A DNA stretch of 27,262 nucleotides. It comes from JAGWAZ01 sp050248595 (lineage in GTDB: Bacteria > Bacteroidota > Ignavibacteria > OLB7). Below, one piece after another: positions 1 through 8,493 of this stretch. The notes beneath the pieces are model-generated. The model did not search any database. It was not told the origin of the DNA and was given only the letters and a program-made list of their open reading frames with translations. Within the stretch, counting starts at the first letter, position 1; the number at the start of each line of letters is the position of its first letter. The stretch is taken from the NCBI GenBank assembly GCA_050248595.1, contig JBFWSB010000015.1, positions 1 to 27,262 of the forward strand, in the 5' to 3' direction. The position numbers and the translations under genes are program-made.

Positions 1-120
1 GTGCTGACTTCTCCGCTCGTCCATTCTGCCCCTTCGGGGCGAGAGAATTCTGATCGCTCTGCTTCCGGGGATTAGCATCCCCGGCCACGCAGCGGATGCC
101 CCTGCCGGGGCAGGTGGAGT
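1..120 (-). repeat. Multi-hairpin interspersed repeat, partial copy L1
   Basis: This stretch shares its parts with 301-434 and, on the opposite strand, with the array at 26131-27262. Visible dyads are GCCCC-TTC-GGGGC near 28-40, a CCGGGGAT/ATCCCCGG stem near 66-93 and a TGCCCC/GGGGCA stem near 98-113. The copy is cut by the window edge. No protein is supported here; short open frames arise because the hairpin arms lack stops. Confidence 0.7.
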
Positions 121-182
121 AGTGGACTCTCTTCGATATAGAATTGACATCGAAGTTCTTTATGCATGAACATCTACAATCT

Positions 183-434
183 TCACGGTAGAAGCCAACG
201 ACTATCGAGCCGCTCCCGAAGGGAGCTTTGTTGTGTGGCCGTGGGGAAAGCCGTAAGGCTGCACCCCACGGAGCGCCTCTCGCGTAAGCTTCCGCCCTGT
301 AGGGGCGGCTGAGCCGGACGTGCGGACTTCTTCGCTCGTTCATTCTGCCCCTTCGGGGCGGGAGAATTCTGATCGCTCTGCTTCCGGGGATTGTCATCCC
401 CGGCCACACAGCGGTTGCCCCTGCCGGGGCAGGT
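183..434 (-). repeat. Multi-hairpin interspersed repeat, copy L2
   Basis: A succession of near-perfect stem-loops lies just downstream of the 1104-aa gene. They are GCTCCC-GAA-GGGAGC (212-226), a GTGGGG...CCCCAC stem with an inner AGCC/GGCT stem (241-269), CCGCCC/GGGGCGG (292-308), GCCCC-TTC-GGGGC (347-359), CCGGGGAT/ATCCCCGG (384-403) and TGCCCC/GGGGCA (416-431). The same hairpins occur in reverse order and orientation in the right-hand array. A 74-aa open frame on the minus strand (183-407) consists wholly of this repeat and is not called a gene. The last hairpins could also stop transcription of the gene ending at 457, although no clean T-run follows. Confidence 0.75.
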
Positions 435-456
435 GGAGCCATAGAGACAAAGCTCC

Positions 457-3400
457 TCAATTCACGTGGAACAGCTTCCAGCCCCCGCTGATATAGATGT
501 AGGTCAGTCTGTTCCCACTTGCTCGCGCTGTTCCACCTACTGATGCACCGTCTGGATCGGAGACGTAGATGTAGAGTATCTTCCCATTGACGCCAGCCGC
601 CGGCAAGCCAACTGTCGGAGCCGAGGCGGCGATCCCATCGTTGACATCGTATATCGCTACGTCATCGGGAATAGATGCAGCCCCTCCCTGAGCGTTCGAC
701 AAGATCACACTCCCCTCAGTAATCTCCAGTGCCACCCCATCATTGGTTCCCACATTGTTGTCGAGCAGAAGGGTCGATACAGCGTTGCTGCTGTTTGAGA
801 ACGACTGCGCACTACTTGAACCGTTTGCCCAGCTCATCACGCCGTTCGTGTCGGAAGAGAGAACCTGACCGTTTGCTGTAGGCCTTGCAGTCGGCAGGAT
901 GTAGTTGATATCTTCGCTCTGATCTCCCGCCTCGAACGACGTGTAGTTCGTACTGTTCGGGAAAGAACCAGTTGTGTTGTTCTTCTCGTAGAAGCGTAGC
1001 TGGCTCGCCGTATCCTCGTTGTTTGCAAGCCAGAGATCGGCGTTGGCGAAGACCGCCGTCTTCGGTTCCGAAATGCTCATTGTTGTGAGGAGACCAACAG
1101 GGTTTGCGTAGAAGCCGAAGCTATTGTCAGCCGAGGGAGTCAGGGTCATTCCCTGACCTCCGACAATACTTGAATTGTCACCAGCACTTGTGTTGTTGGT
1201 TCCTCCAGAGATGTAGGAACCAACCCCAGATGCTACGTTCCCCTCGCCGCCACTCACCACCGACCGGCGACCACTGGCAGTGTTGGTCGTTCCTCCTCCA
1301 ACCGATGAGTGCAGACCAGAGGCAGTGTTGTTGATTCCTCCTGACACCGTTGACCCACCCCCCGAAGCAACCTGAGTTGCACTCCCCCTAACGATCTGAA
1401 GATCTACCGCATTCGACCCGCGGGCATCTCCCGTTGTTCCCCTCTGGATACTGCTGTTTGTGTTCAGAACAAGACTGTTGGACGCACCACCGTTGACGTA
1501 GATGTGGAATGCCTGTGCGTCGCTTGTGCCAACGTAGTTTGTTCCGGAAGTTGTTCCAGCATTACCAGTCAGACTCCAACCCGATGTGGAGATTGCTGCC
1601 GGATCAACCCAACTGAGTTGGCCTGTTCCTGCGTCAAGCTGGAGGACTCCATCCTCGACTGTAAAGGTTGCTGTCGTAGTTGTCGGGAGAATGTAGTTGA
1701 TGTCGGATGTCTGCGAACCTGCCTCGAACGACGTGTAGAATGCCGTCGCCGGTGGAAAGATGCCGCTGGTACTGTTTGCCTCGAAGAAAAGCAAACGACT
1801 GGCCATCCCGTCGTTGTTCGCAAGCCACAGGTCTGTGTTCCCGAAGACCGCCACATCCTGTGAGTCGACAGTCATTGCTTTACTCCCGCTGCCACCCGCC
1901 CCCACACTGTTCCCTCCAAGAAATCCGAAACTTCCCGTCGCCGTAGCTCCCAGCGTCAACCCTCGCCCTCCTACTACCACACTATAGTCACCGGACGCGT
2001 TATTGTGCATCCCTCCACCAACTGTCGAGCGAGCACCCGAGGCATTGTTCTGTTCACCTCCACTTATCGTGCTCACAAGGCCGGTTGCACTATTTGCCGT
2101 ACCACCACCGACAAACGCAAGGTTGTTCGTTGCACTGTTGCCGTTTCCTGCAGCTACTCCTGTATTGACTGCGGTAGCACTATTACTAACCCCACCACCG
2201 ACAAAAGCGTTTGCACCGGTAGCATTGTTGGAAAGCCCTCCGGCTACCGTCGAGAAATCGGCAGTGGCAGAATTTCTCTGCCCTCCCAGAATCGCCGAGA
2301 AGGAACCAGAGGCAACCTCAGAAGAGTTGGTGCGAACCATTTGCAGGTCGACAGCACCATTTCCCCGAGCATTCCCTCCGGTATCCCTCTGAATGCTCCC
2401 GTTTATGTTCAGGATCAGACTATTGGATGAACCTCCATTCACGTAGAAGTGGAGAGGAGTAGGATCGGTGGTTCCAACGAAGTCAGTTCCGGGGGTTGTG
2501 CCTCCGTTCCCTGTAAGATTCCACCCGCCGCTGGAAGCGAGAGCTGCGGGGTCGAGCCAGCTCAACTGACCTGTTGCCGTATCGAGTTGCAGAACGCCGT
2601 GCAAAGGCGTGCCAGTTGTCGCCGTAGTAGTCGGAAGAATGTATGTGATATCCTCTGTCTGGTTTCCCGCCTCGAACGACGTGTAGAATGCCGTCGCCGG
2701 GGGGAAGTTCCCCGTTGTACTGTTCGCCTCGTAAAACAGAAGACGACTCGCTCTGCCGTCATTGTTCGCAAGCCACATATCCGTATTCCCGAAGACCGCC
2801 ACATCCTGTGAGTCGACCGCCATTGCATTGCTCCCGCTACCACTGAACCCGACACTGTTCCCTCCCAAGAATCCGAAACTTCCCGTCGCTGTAGCTCCCA
2901 GCACCAACCCCCGACCTCCAACCACTACACTGTAGTTACCCGAGACGGTGTTCCGCATCCCTCCTCCAACAGTTGCGCGAGTACCCGAAGCATTGTTCCG
3001 TTCACCTCCACTTATCACACTAAAAAGCCCCGTTGCATTATTTCCCACACCACCACCAACAAATGCAAAGCTATTACTTGCACTGTTACCATTGCCCGCA
3101 GCCACTCCTGCACTATTTCCGGTAGCATTATTACCCAACCCTCCTCCGATAGAGGCATTTGACCCCGTGGCATTGTTGAAAGCCCCTCCAGCTACCGTCG
3201 AAAAACTGGCAGTGGCAGAATTTCCTTGCCCTCCCAGAACTGCCGAGAACGAACCGGAGGCAACCAGGGGGGGGCTGGTGCGAGCTATTTGCAGGTCGAC
3301 AGCACTATTTCCCCGGGGATCCCCCCCGGTGTCCCGCTGGATACTTCGGTTCGTGTTCAGAATCAGGCTATTGCTTGCCCCCTGATTTACATAAAGGTGG

Positions 3401-3771
3401 AGTGCGGTTGCGTCCGTTGTTCCCACGAAGTCGGTTCCGGGGATTGTACCAGCGTTGCCGCTCAACAACCAAGCGCCTCTGCTTCCCGGGGGAGCCAGCA
3501 GAAAGAAGGCGGTGTCGCTCCCGATGTCAGGAATCGTCAGAATCACATTCTGCGGCAGCGGCAGTGGGGTCTGGATCGTCATCGTATTTCGCGTGCCATC
3601 CCCCGCATCGTCGTCAATGATAAGTCGTTCGGCGTTGAAGTCACGATTCTGTGCGATCAGAAAACCGGAAGAGAGAATGCTAAGCAGGATCAGCAGGAGA
3701 AAACTTCTTAATCCTGCCATTGCTCTGAATCCCGGGACAGTCGGTGTAGTATGGCTCACTTTTTTCATCAT
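457..3771 (-). CDS. Secreted YadA-head-like repeat protein, three cassettes (1104 aa)
   Basis: The protein is probably an exported surface fibre or adhesin. Residues 1-41 form a Sec signal peptide (MMKK..., then a leucine-rich core, ending FLIAQ). Residues ~42-98 are a short unique region. Three cassettes of 315-316 residues follow (about 99-417, 418-732 and 733-978). Each opens with a W.L(T/S)GN.GT..GT block, continues with ~15-residue G-G-x-x-N-x-A-S/T-G beta-roll repeats resembling YadA head coils, and closes with a LWLANN...YTSF.AG.Q..DI.YILP block and, in the first two, a QLSW.DPA linker. The C-terminus (~980-1104) is non-repetitive, ends in GWKLFHVN and resembles tail-fibre ends. There is no YadA anchor and no T9SS domain. 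The gene lies 167 bp downstream of the frameshifted paralogue, on the same strand, and is possibly cotranscribed with it. The start is chosen for its signal peptide; the second Met (3768) or Met18 (3720) are alternatives. Function as an adhesin is inferred. Confidence 0.88.
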   Translation of the reverse strand: MMKKVSHTTPTVPGFRAMAGLRSFLLLILLSILSSGFLIAQNRDFNAERLIIDDDAGDGTRNTMTIQTPLPLPQNVILTIPDIGSDTAFFLLAPPGSRGAWLLSGNAGTIPGTDFVGTTDATALHLYVNQGASNSLILNTNRSIQRDTGGDPRGNSAVDLQIARTSPPLVASGSFSAVLGGQGNSATASFSTVAGGAFNNATGSNASIGGGLGNNATGNSAGVAAGNGNSASNSFAFVGGGVGNNATGLFSVISGGERNNASGTRATVGGGMRNTVSGNYSVVVGGRGLVLGATATGSFGFLGGNSVGFSGSGSNAMAVDSQDVAVFGNTDMWLANNDGRASRLLFYEANSTTGNFPPATAFYTSFEAGNQTEDITYILPTTTATTGTPLHGVLQLDTATGQLSWLDPAALASSGGWNLTGNGGTTPGTDFVGTTDPTPLHFYVNGGSSNSLILNINGSIQRDTGGNARGNGAVDLQMVRTNSSEVASGSFSAILGGQRNSATADFSTVAGGLSNNATGANAFVGGGVSNSATAVNTGVAAGNGNSATNNLAFVGGGTANSATGLVSTISGGEQNNASGARSTVGGGMHNNASGDYSVVVGGRGLTLGATATGSFGFLGGNSVGAGGSGSKAMTVDSQDVAVFGNTDLWLANNDGMASRLLFFEANSTSGIFPPATAFYTSFEAGSQTSDINYILPTTTTATFTVEDGVLQLDAGTGQLSWVDPAAISTSGWSLTGNAGTTSGTNYVGTSDAQAFHIYVNGGASNSLVLNTNSSIQRGTTGDARGSNAVDLQIVRGSATQVASGGGSTVSGGINNTASGLHSSVGGGTTNTASGRRSVVSGGEGNVASGVGSYISGGTNNTSAGDNSSIVGGQGMTLTPSADNSFGFYANPVGLLTTMSISEPKTAVFANADLWLANNEDTASQLRFYEKNNTTGSFPNSTNYTSFEAGDQSEDINYILPTARPTANGQVLSSDTNGVMSWANGSSSAQSFSNSSNAVSTLLLDNNVGTNDGVALEITEGSVILSNAQGGAASIPDDVAIYDVNDGIAASAPTVGLPAAGVNGKILYIYVSDPDGASVGGTARASGNRLTYIYISGGWKLFHVN
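3267..3274. repeat. G8 homopolymer inside the 1104-aa gene
   Basis: Eight consecutive G on the plus strand (C8 in the coding strand) encode the Ser-Pro-Pro of TSPPLVASG at about residue 167. The equivalent position of cassette 2 reads TNSSEVASG with mixed codons. A seven-C run lies close by at 3321-3327. A one-base slip here would truncate the protein in its first cassette. The gene is in frame in this assembly. Confidence 0.6.
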
Positions 3772-3887
3772 CTGTTGAATATCATCTTTCCTTTTGCTCT
3801 CATCCTGCTGCTGCCGAAGACTGCCGAAAGGAGAACCACAGGTACTCTCGCAAGGAGAGACCCCGACACCCTACAACTCTCCAACCC

Positions 3888-3936
3888 CTAATTCCTAATT
3901 CGTAATTCCTAATTCCTAATTCCTAATTCTTAACTC
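3888..3936. repeat. Heptanucleotide tandem repeat (CTAATTC)n
   Basis: About seven head-to-tail 7-bp units fill the gap between the two leftmost fibre genes: CTAATTC at 3888 and 3895, GTAATTC at 3902, CTAATTC at 3909, 3916 and 3923, and a degenerate TTAACTC at 3930. The array stops three bases before the stop codon of the frameshifted gene. It is a short, slippage-prone microsatellite in the spacer, upstream of the 1104-aa gene. Confidence 0.8.
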
Positions 3937-3938
3937 AC

Positions 3939-4757
3939 TCAATCAATCTCGATAACGTGGTAGTTGAACAGGTAGGTATCCGTCCCATTTCCGTTGGTTG
4001 TTGAAACGTTGATATCGAAGGAGGTCGTGGTTGTGTTGCTGACGAAGAAGGTCGACCCGGCTGCTGTCCCGTTGGCCGGGGTCACAACAACGATTGGATC
4101 GGTTGCATAGGCTGCATTGAACGTAACAGTAATCACTCCTGTTCCGATTCCCCCCCCATCGGTTGCCGTCACGCGCCCAGCTACATCGGTGGAGGCTGTT
4201 GCAAAGGTCACACTTGCGGCAAGATTCGTTCCATCCCCCACAGCAGTCGGTGCGGCTCCCTGCGATGTCCAGTGTCCGCCGTTGACCACAATGCGTGAGT
4301 TGGTGACAGCGGTCGCGCCGTTCAGTCTCAGTGATGAGAGGGTTGCATCCGATGTCCAATCGAGCGAGACCTGTGTGCCAGCAATTGCGTCGATTGCGAG
4401 GATGTCACCGACACCTCCGGGGGCATCGGGGAGGAGATAGTTGATGTCAGCAGACTGCGTTCTGGCCTCGAACGACGTGTAGTGCGAGCCGTTCGGGAAC
4501 GCACCGGAACCGGGCGTTGCATCTGGCTCGAAGAACCGCAACTGACTTCCTGTGCCATTGTTGTTGGCAAGCCACACATCTACATTTCCGAACATCGCAA
4601 CGTCATCATCGTTCACCGTCATATTGAACGTGCCGACGTTCCCCCCCATGAACCCGAAGCTTCTCGCTCCGCTCAAGGTCAGTCCGACACCACCCGGTAT
4701 GGCCGACCCAAATCCGTTTGCCCTGTTTGCTGCCCCCCCCCGCCACAGTTGCTCCAT
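3939..4757 (-). CDS. C-terminal part of a frameshifted fibre protein (exit block plus tail-fibre-like knob)
   Basis: This frame carries the end of the protein whose beginning is at 4606-5883. Its first residues (MEQLWRGG) are out-of-frame translation. Authentic sequence starts after the G9 tract at AANRANGFGSAIPGG, which continues the beta-roll. Next come the exit block (SFGFMGGN, VAMFGNVDVWLANNN, YTSFEARTQSADINYLLP) and a C-terminal domain of ~150 residues (LRLNGATAVTNSRIVVNGGH... to YHVIEID). That terminal domain is nearly the same as the end of the 1681-aa protein at 18916 and resembles C-terminal knobs of phage-type tail fibres. It has no independent signal peptide, so it is unlikely to be a gene on its own. 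With one G removed, it joins the upstream frame into a protein of about 647 aa (3939-5883). Confidence 0.8.
   Translation of the reverse strand: MEQLWRGGAANRANGFGSAIPGGVGLTLSGARSFGFMGGNVGTFNMTVNDDDVAMFGNVDVWLANNNGTGSQLRFFEPDATPGSGAFPNGSHYTSFEARTQSADINYLLPDAPGGVGDILAIDAIAGTQVSLDWTSDATLSSLRLNGATAVTNSRIVVNGGHWTSQGAAPTAVGDGTNLAASVTFATASTDVAGRVTATDGGGIGTGVITVTFNAAYATDPIVVVTPANGTAAGSTFFVSNTTTTSFDINVSTTNGNGTDTYLFNYHVIEID
4150..4157. repeat. C8 homopolymer within the knob-domain coding region
   Basis: Eight C on the plus strand (G8 in the coding strand) encode Gly-Gly-Gly of ATDGGGIGTG. The paralogue at 18916-23961 encodes the same residues with mixed codons (the plus strand reads CCTCCACC near 19126-19133). 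A further C7 run lies at 4641-4647. These runs are candidate slippage sites additional to the G9 tract. Confidence 0.6.
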
Positions 4758-5883
4758 TCCCTGCTCCGTTCCCCTCTCCTCCGCTCACAACCGAGTAACT
4801 TCCGATAGCACGGTTGAGCCGTCCCGCACCGACAAAACTGCCATCTCCGAGAGCAACATTTGTGCTCCCTCCGACAACGGCGGAGTGATTGCCGATTGCA
4901 CTGTCCAGTTCACCTGCAACTACAGCGGAGTAGTCTCCTGCCGCATGGTTTTCACCACCACCCACTACCGCTGCAATGTTTGCGGCGGTGTTGGAGTAAC
5001 CGGCTCCGACAAAACTGTTGTCTCCCGGTGCGGAGTTCTGGCCACCAGCTCCGACGAACGACTCCCACCCGGCAGCAGAGTTGGATGCCCCGCTGACGAT
5101 ACCACTCCGGAAACCGGCGGCACTGTTGTCAGCTCCGCCGACAACAGTGGCGAACCCATTCGTCACCTGATTTCCCTGACCGCCGAGAATCGCCGAATAG
5201 AGTTGCGTGACAGTATTCGACTGCCCACCCACTACAACGGAATACGGTGTCAACACACTATTTGATTGCCCCCCTCCCACGACTGAATATGCGCTGGAGG
5301 CTCTGTTCGACTGCCCCCCTGAGATAACCGAAAAGTCTCCAGAGGCAACTTCGATACCACTCGATCTCGCTATCTGCAAGTCAGTTGCCTGCAACCCTCT
5401 CCCATTTCCCCCGGCATCCCGCTGTATGCTGCCGTTCGTGTTGAGGATTAATCGCTCAGTGCCCCCCACAATTATTCGGAGGGGGACTGGGTCAAGCGAT
5501 CCGAGCTTATTGTTGATGCCATCGGTCAGGCCACCGTTGCCAACTGTCAGCCACCCGAAGGTACTTCCCGTTGTGACGAACGCATCCCACTGCCACGCGC
5601 CGGAAGCATCGCTCCAAATCTGAGCTACTCCGAGGTCGATGTTGTAGATCATCAACCCTTCAGGTGGATTTGCGACCCCATCCCGCTGCACGCTCGTCAT
5701 GCGAGGCATCAGGAACCCCTTAGTTGTGGACTGCACGTCGAGCATCGCAGCCGGGTCGGGAAGAAGCCCTCCGATAGCAATACTTCCAGAGGGAGCCACA
5801 ACTGGTTGAGCTTGAGTTTCACCCAGTAGTATGGTAAACAGAAGGAAAAGTGTTGGAGGAAGTGAAGTCGAAATGCGTACCAT
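4606..5883 (-). CDS. N-terminal part of a frameshifted fibre protein (signal peptide, head repeats)
   Basis: Start chosen at MVRISTS (5883), which gives a normal signal peptide (hydrophobic core, cleavage after GETQAQ). The open frame extends to 6060, but the extra ~59 residues do not look like part of a secreted protein. After the signal comes the block typical of FCB-group tail-fibre-like proteins (LPDPAAMLDVQSTTKGFLMP, GLMIYNIDLGV, WQWDAFVTTG), also present in the 1681-aa protein. Then follow the cassette entry block (ERLILNTNGSIQRDAGGN...DLQIARSS) and about eleven 15-residue beta-roll coils. The frame is authentic to about residue 382 (ATVAGG). After the nine-G tract it runs ~41 residues of basic, unrelated sequence to a stop at 4606. 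Either the gene is broken, the base is a sequencing error, or the gene is phase-variable. The regulator at 6275 is divergent from it. Confidence 0.82.
   Translation of the reverse strand: MVRISTSLPPTLFLLFTILLGETQAQPVVAPSGSIAIGGLLPDPAAMLDVQSTTKGFLMPRMTSVQRDGVANPPEGLMIYNIDLGVAQIWSDASGAWQWDAFVTTGSTFGWLTVGNGGLTDGINNKLGSLDPVPLRIIVGGTERLILNTNGSIQRDAGGNGRGLQATDLQIARSSGIEVASGDFSVISGGQSNRASSAYSVVGGGQSNSVLTPYSVVVGGQSNTVTQLYSAILGGQGNQVTNGFATVVGGADNSAAGFRSGIVSGASNSAAGWESFVGAGGQNSAPGDNSFVGAGYSNTAANIAAVVGGGENHAAGDYSAVVAGELDSAIGNHSAVVGGSTNVALGDGSFVGAGRLNRAIGSYSVVSGGEGNGAGNGATVAGGGSKQGKRIWVGHTGWCRTDLERSEKLRVHGGERRHVQYDGER
4733..4741. repeat. C9/G9 homopolymer at the frameshift point
   Basis: Nine C on the plus strand (G9 in the coding strand). 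The repeat consensus V-x-G-G-x-x-N-x-A-x-G is restored exactly with eight G (VAGGAANRANG). Eleven G would also restore the frame but would add one extra glycine. The present allele is therefore one base longer than the inferred ON state. Confidence 0.85.
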
Positions 5884-5906
5884 AATTGATCGTATCAAAT
5901 GTGATA

Positions 5907-5926
5907 TTGCCCAGATTTTTGGGCAA
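5907..5926 (-). promoter_or_regulatory. Dyad in the leader of the frameshifted fibre gene
   Basis: A perfect 7-bp inverted repeat, TTGCCCA-(6 nt)-TGGGCAA, lies 24 bases upstream of the chosen start at 5883, in the 391-bp divergent region shared with the TPR-HTH gene. It could be an operator or a leader hairpin. No consensus promoter could be assigned with confidence on either strand. Confidence 0.3.
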
Positions 5927-6274
5927 AAAGCTAATGTGTCAATCCTGTGTGCTAATCTTGCGGTTGTCCACACTTGCTGAAATGCTTTCGATAATTCAAG
6001 AAGTTCCATCAGCAGGTGCTGCAACGTGGGCAAACTATTAGCCTGCGGAGTCAGGGGCAAACAGTTGAAGGGTGCTGAGAGGGTTCGGTTTCCTATTGTT
6101 CGATAGAAGGGTTGTAGATTTTATGAGGAGCAGAATAGAAGCCGGAAAGCAGGGCAAGAAAGGGCTTGAAGCCGTTTCCTCCTCTGTTGAGACTCATTAA
6201 TTGTTCGGACATCATTACTTGCTCTTACTGAAGGACTACATTCCAGATTTCCCTACAACTCGTCAGGAACAGAC

Positions 6275-8362
6275 ATGGATAAGAACGACGAACTACAGAA
6301 CTATCAGGAGAGGGTTCTGACAACCAAGCGTCTGCGGGGACTCCTCAAGAAGCGCCGAACCCGACTTGTACCCGAAAGTCTTGTAGAGTATATCCGCCAT
6401 AGATTCCCAGAGATTTATGGACCGGAGGGAGTAGAGATCAGTACGATTCTCAATGAACTGGTCTCCGAAGTTCGGAATGAGTTGGATAGTGCTGGCATCC
6501 AATTGAGCAGCAGGAAGAAAAGCCCTGTACAGCATTTGAACCGACGGGAACGGAATCACGTAATTGACTTCGCTGCACTCTTGACGTGGGCCGCCGAAGC
6601 TGCTTGGCTGATGATCCTTTCCCCCACCCACAAACAAACGCAGAACGAACTCACCGAAAGTGAAGCTATTGAACTCGCGCGCGAAGGAGTTGCATGGGCA
6701 GAGATTACCGATGACCTTCCTCAGCGTGGTATCTGCACCTTAATCCTTGCCAACCATCTCGGAATGCTCCCGAACAGAGAAGGTGAGGCAGAGAGTCTCC
6801 TGCGAAGTGGAATTGCTCTGCTTGACGACGATAGTGATGAGGAACAGAGGCGAGTGCGGCTTCGCCTTCTAACTGCACTTGCCAGCACACTCGAAACCAG
6901 AGGAGAATCCGAGCAGGCCGAAATTGTTCTTCGGCAGTGCGAGAAGTTAATAACACCCACATCCGGGGGGAGCGAGCGTGCTCTACGAGTAACGCTTTTG
7001 TCGCTGCGATCCACTATTGCACGAAAACGGAAGCAACATTTAGCCGCACTCAATTACGGACAACAGGCTCTTCGCTGGAGCGACCCAGAGTTCAACCCGA
7101 TTACCCACTGTCAGTTGCTGCAATCTCTTGGTCTACTCTACCTTACGATGGAGCATCTGGAGCAGGGCTTGCAGATGTTTCTGAACGCCATCACAATCCT
7201 TGAGAGTAACGGACTTGGATCCATAGGGCCGTGGGTCTACATTAACGCTGCCGAGTCGTATCTGAAGATGGGAGAACTGCCCCGAGCGCACGAGATACTG
7301 GATCGGATTGAGAATCTACTTGGACATGAGAGTGAGAACCTGCCTGAAAACTCAACGAGCATTCTTGTTCACATCCAGAGTACGCGAGCCAATCTTCTTT
7401 TAGAAGAGAAAGAATACGAGAAGGCAGAGGAATTGCTCAAGTGGTCGATTGACAACTACCGTAGCCTTAACCATTCTTCCGGTGAAGCGGCCTCTTGCGC
7501 AGTGCTCGCCACCCTCTACGGAGATCAAAACAATCCAGAGGAAGCGTGCCGATACATTGAGCGCGCGATTGATGTCTCCAAACGCTCATCACGCCTGCAT
7601 CAACTTCGGCTGCGCCTCCTGTTGGCTCGGTGGAAGATTGCTTGCAATGAAGTAGAAGAGGCACGCCACCTGCTCGATGAAATCGAACCGGAGTTGAGAA
7701 GCGAGCGGGGTCCCTATATGAGCCTCCTTCGGCTGCGGGCAGAAATATCTGAACGGCGAGATAATCTAAGGGAGGCACTACAACTTGAGCGTGAAGCAAC
7801 GGAGATAGAACGAGAACTGTTGGAGAGCAATCGCGAACGTTCGATACGCTACGCTCGGACAATGGCCGAAACAAATTTCTTTGAACAATTGGTGGAACGA
7901 GAGAAAGAGCAACGCCAGCGACTTGAACATGAGCTTGCCGGTGCTGTAGTTGAGCTGGGGGAGAAGAGACTGTTAATTGAAGAAGTAATCACCCGACTAA
8001 AAAAGGAACTGGCCGGAAGAGAATCCCGAGCAAACAAAAGGTTCCCCGAAACAATCAGCTTTGCGAGCTTCCACTCGATACTCTCCGTGCTACAAAAGGA
8101 AGAGAAAGATTCATACTTCCCGGCTGCCTACCTCGGCAACGATAACGATGAGTTTATCCAGCAGCTCCGCCGAGCCTACCCGAACCTGACAACATCACAG
8201 GAACGCCTCTGCGTGTTACTCCGTTCCGGACTGAACGCCGGAGAAATCTGTTCAATCCTCGATATAGGAAGTGAAGGACTAAAGTCGCGACGCAAACGAC
8301 TCCGCAAAACACTCGGCTTGAAGAAAGGTGAGAGTCTGGAGAAGGTGCTTGCGCAGGTTTAG
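6275..8362 (+). CDS. Cytoplasmic TPR / coiled-coil / LuxR-type HTH regulator (695 aa)
   Basis: Predicted DNA-binding transcriptional regulator. The N-terminal ~120 residues are a charged helical region. Residues ~125-510 are helix-turn-helix pairs of TPR type (for example ARGEGVAWAEI-like, LNYGQQALRWSDPE, YEKAEELLKWSIDNYRSL, PEEACRYIERAIDVSKRS). A long charged coiled coil spans ~500-590. The C-terminal ~60 residues (NLTTSQERLCVLLRSGLNAG, then EICSILDIGSEGLKSRRKRL, then RKTLGL) match the GerE/LuxR-like HTH that ends many FCB-group TPR regulators. Unlike many of those, I see no transmembrane helix, so it is probably cytosolic. AGGA at 6265-6268, six bases from the ATG, supports the start. It is divergent from the frameshifted fibre gene and followed by a terminator, so it is probably monocistronic. 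Control of the neighbouring fibre genes is plausible but is inferred only from position. Confidence 0.88.
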   Translation: MDKNDELQNYQERVLTTKRLRGLLKKRRTRLVPESLVEYIRHRFPEIYGPEGVEISTILNELVSEVRNELDSAGIQLSSRKKSPVQHLNRRERNHVIDFAALLTWAAEAAWLMILSPTHKQTQNELTESEAIELAREGVAWAEITDDLPQRGICTLILANHLGMLPNREGEAESLLRSGIALLDDDSDEEQRRVRLRLLTALASTLETRGESEQAEIVLRQCEKLITPTSGGSERALRVTLLSLRSTIARKRKQHLAALNYGQQALRWSDPEFNPITHCQLLQSLGLLYLTMEHLEQGLQMFLNAITILESNGLGSIGPWVYINAAESYLKMGELPRAHEILDRIENLLGHESENLPENSTSILVHIQSTRANLLLEEKEYEKAEELLKWSIDNYRSLNHSSGEAASCAVLATLYGDQNNPEEACRYIERAIDVSKRSSRLHQLRLRLLLARWKIACNEVEEARHLLDEIEPELRSERGPYMSLLRLRAEISERRDNLREALQLEREATEIERELLESNRERSIRYARTMAETNFFEQLVEREKEQRQRLEHELAGAVVELGEKRLLIEEVITRLKKELAGRESRANKRFPETISFASFHSILSVLQKEEKDSYFPAAYLGNDNDEFIQQLRRAYPNLTTSQERLCVLLRSGLNAGEICSILDIGSEGLKSRRKRLRKTLGLKKGESLEKVLAQV

Positions 8363-8493
8363 AGAGGAAGTACAGGTCCACTATGTCGACTTCGGCGAGA
8401 TCACTGTTGGGTAGTTTGCAGAGTATGTGCAAACTTGAGGACAACTTCCGGGGAGCAACTGTCTTCAGGAGGGAGATAAACGCAGAGACGCGA

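Noticed and set aside
457..3771. Classical trimeric autotransporter (YadA family)
   Set aside because: Head-like repeats are present, but no C-terminal four-strand membrane anchor or stalk coiled coil is visible. The host group also uses other export routes.
3939..4757. Independent 272-aa gene
   Set aside because: Its first residues are out-of-frame translation of the beta-roll, there is no signal peptide, and it continues the upstream protein when one G is removed.
5884..6060. 59-residue N-terminal extension of the frameshifted fibre protein
   Set aside because: The extension precedes a complete signal peptide beginning at MVRISTS and would block it. The internal start is preferred.
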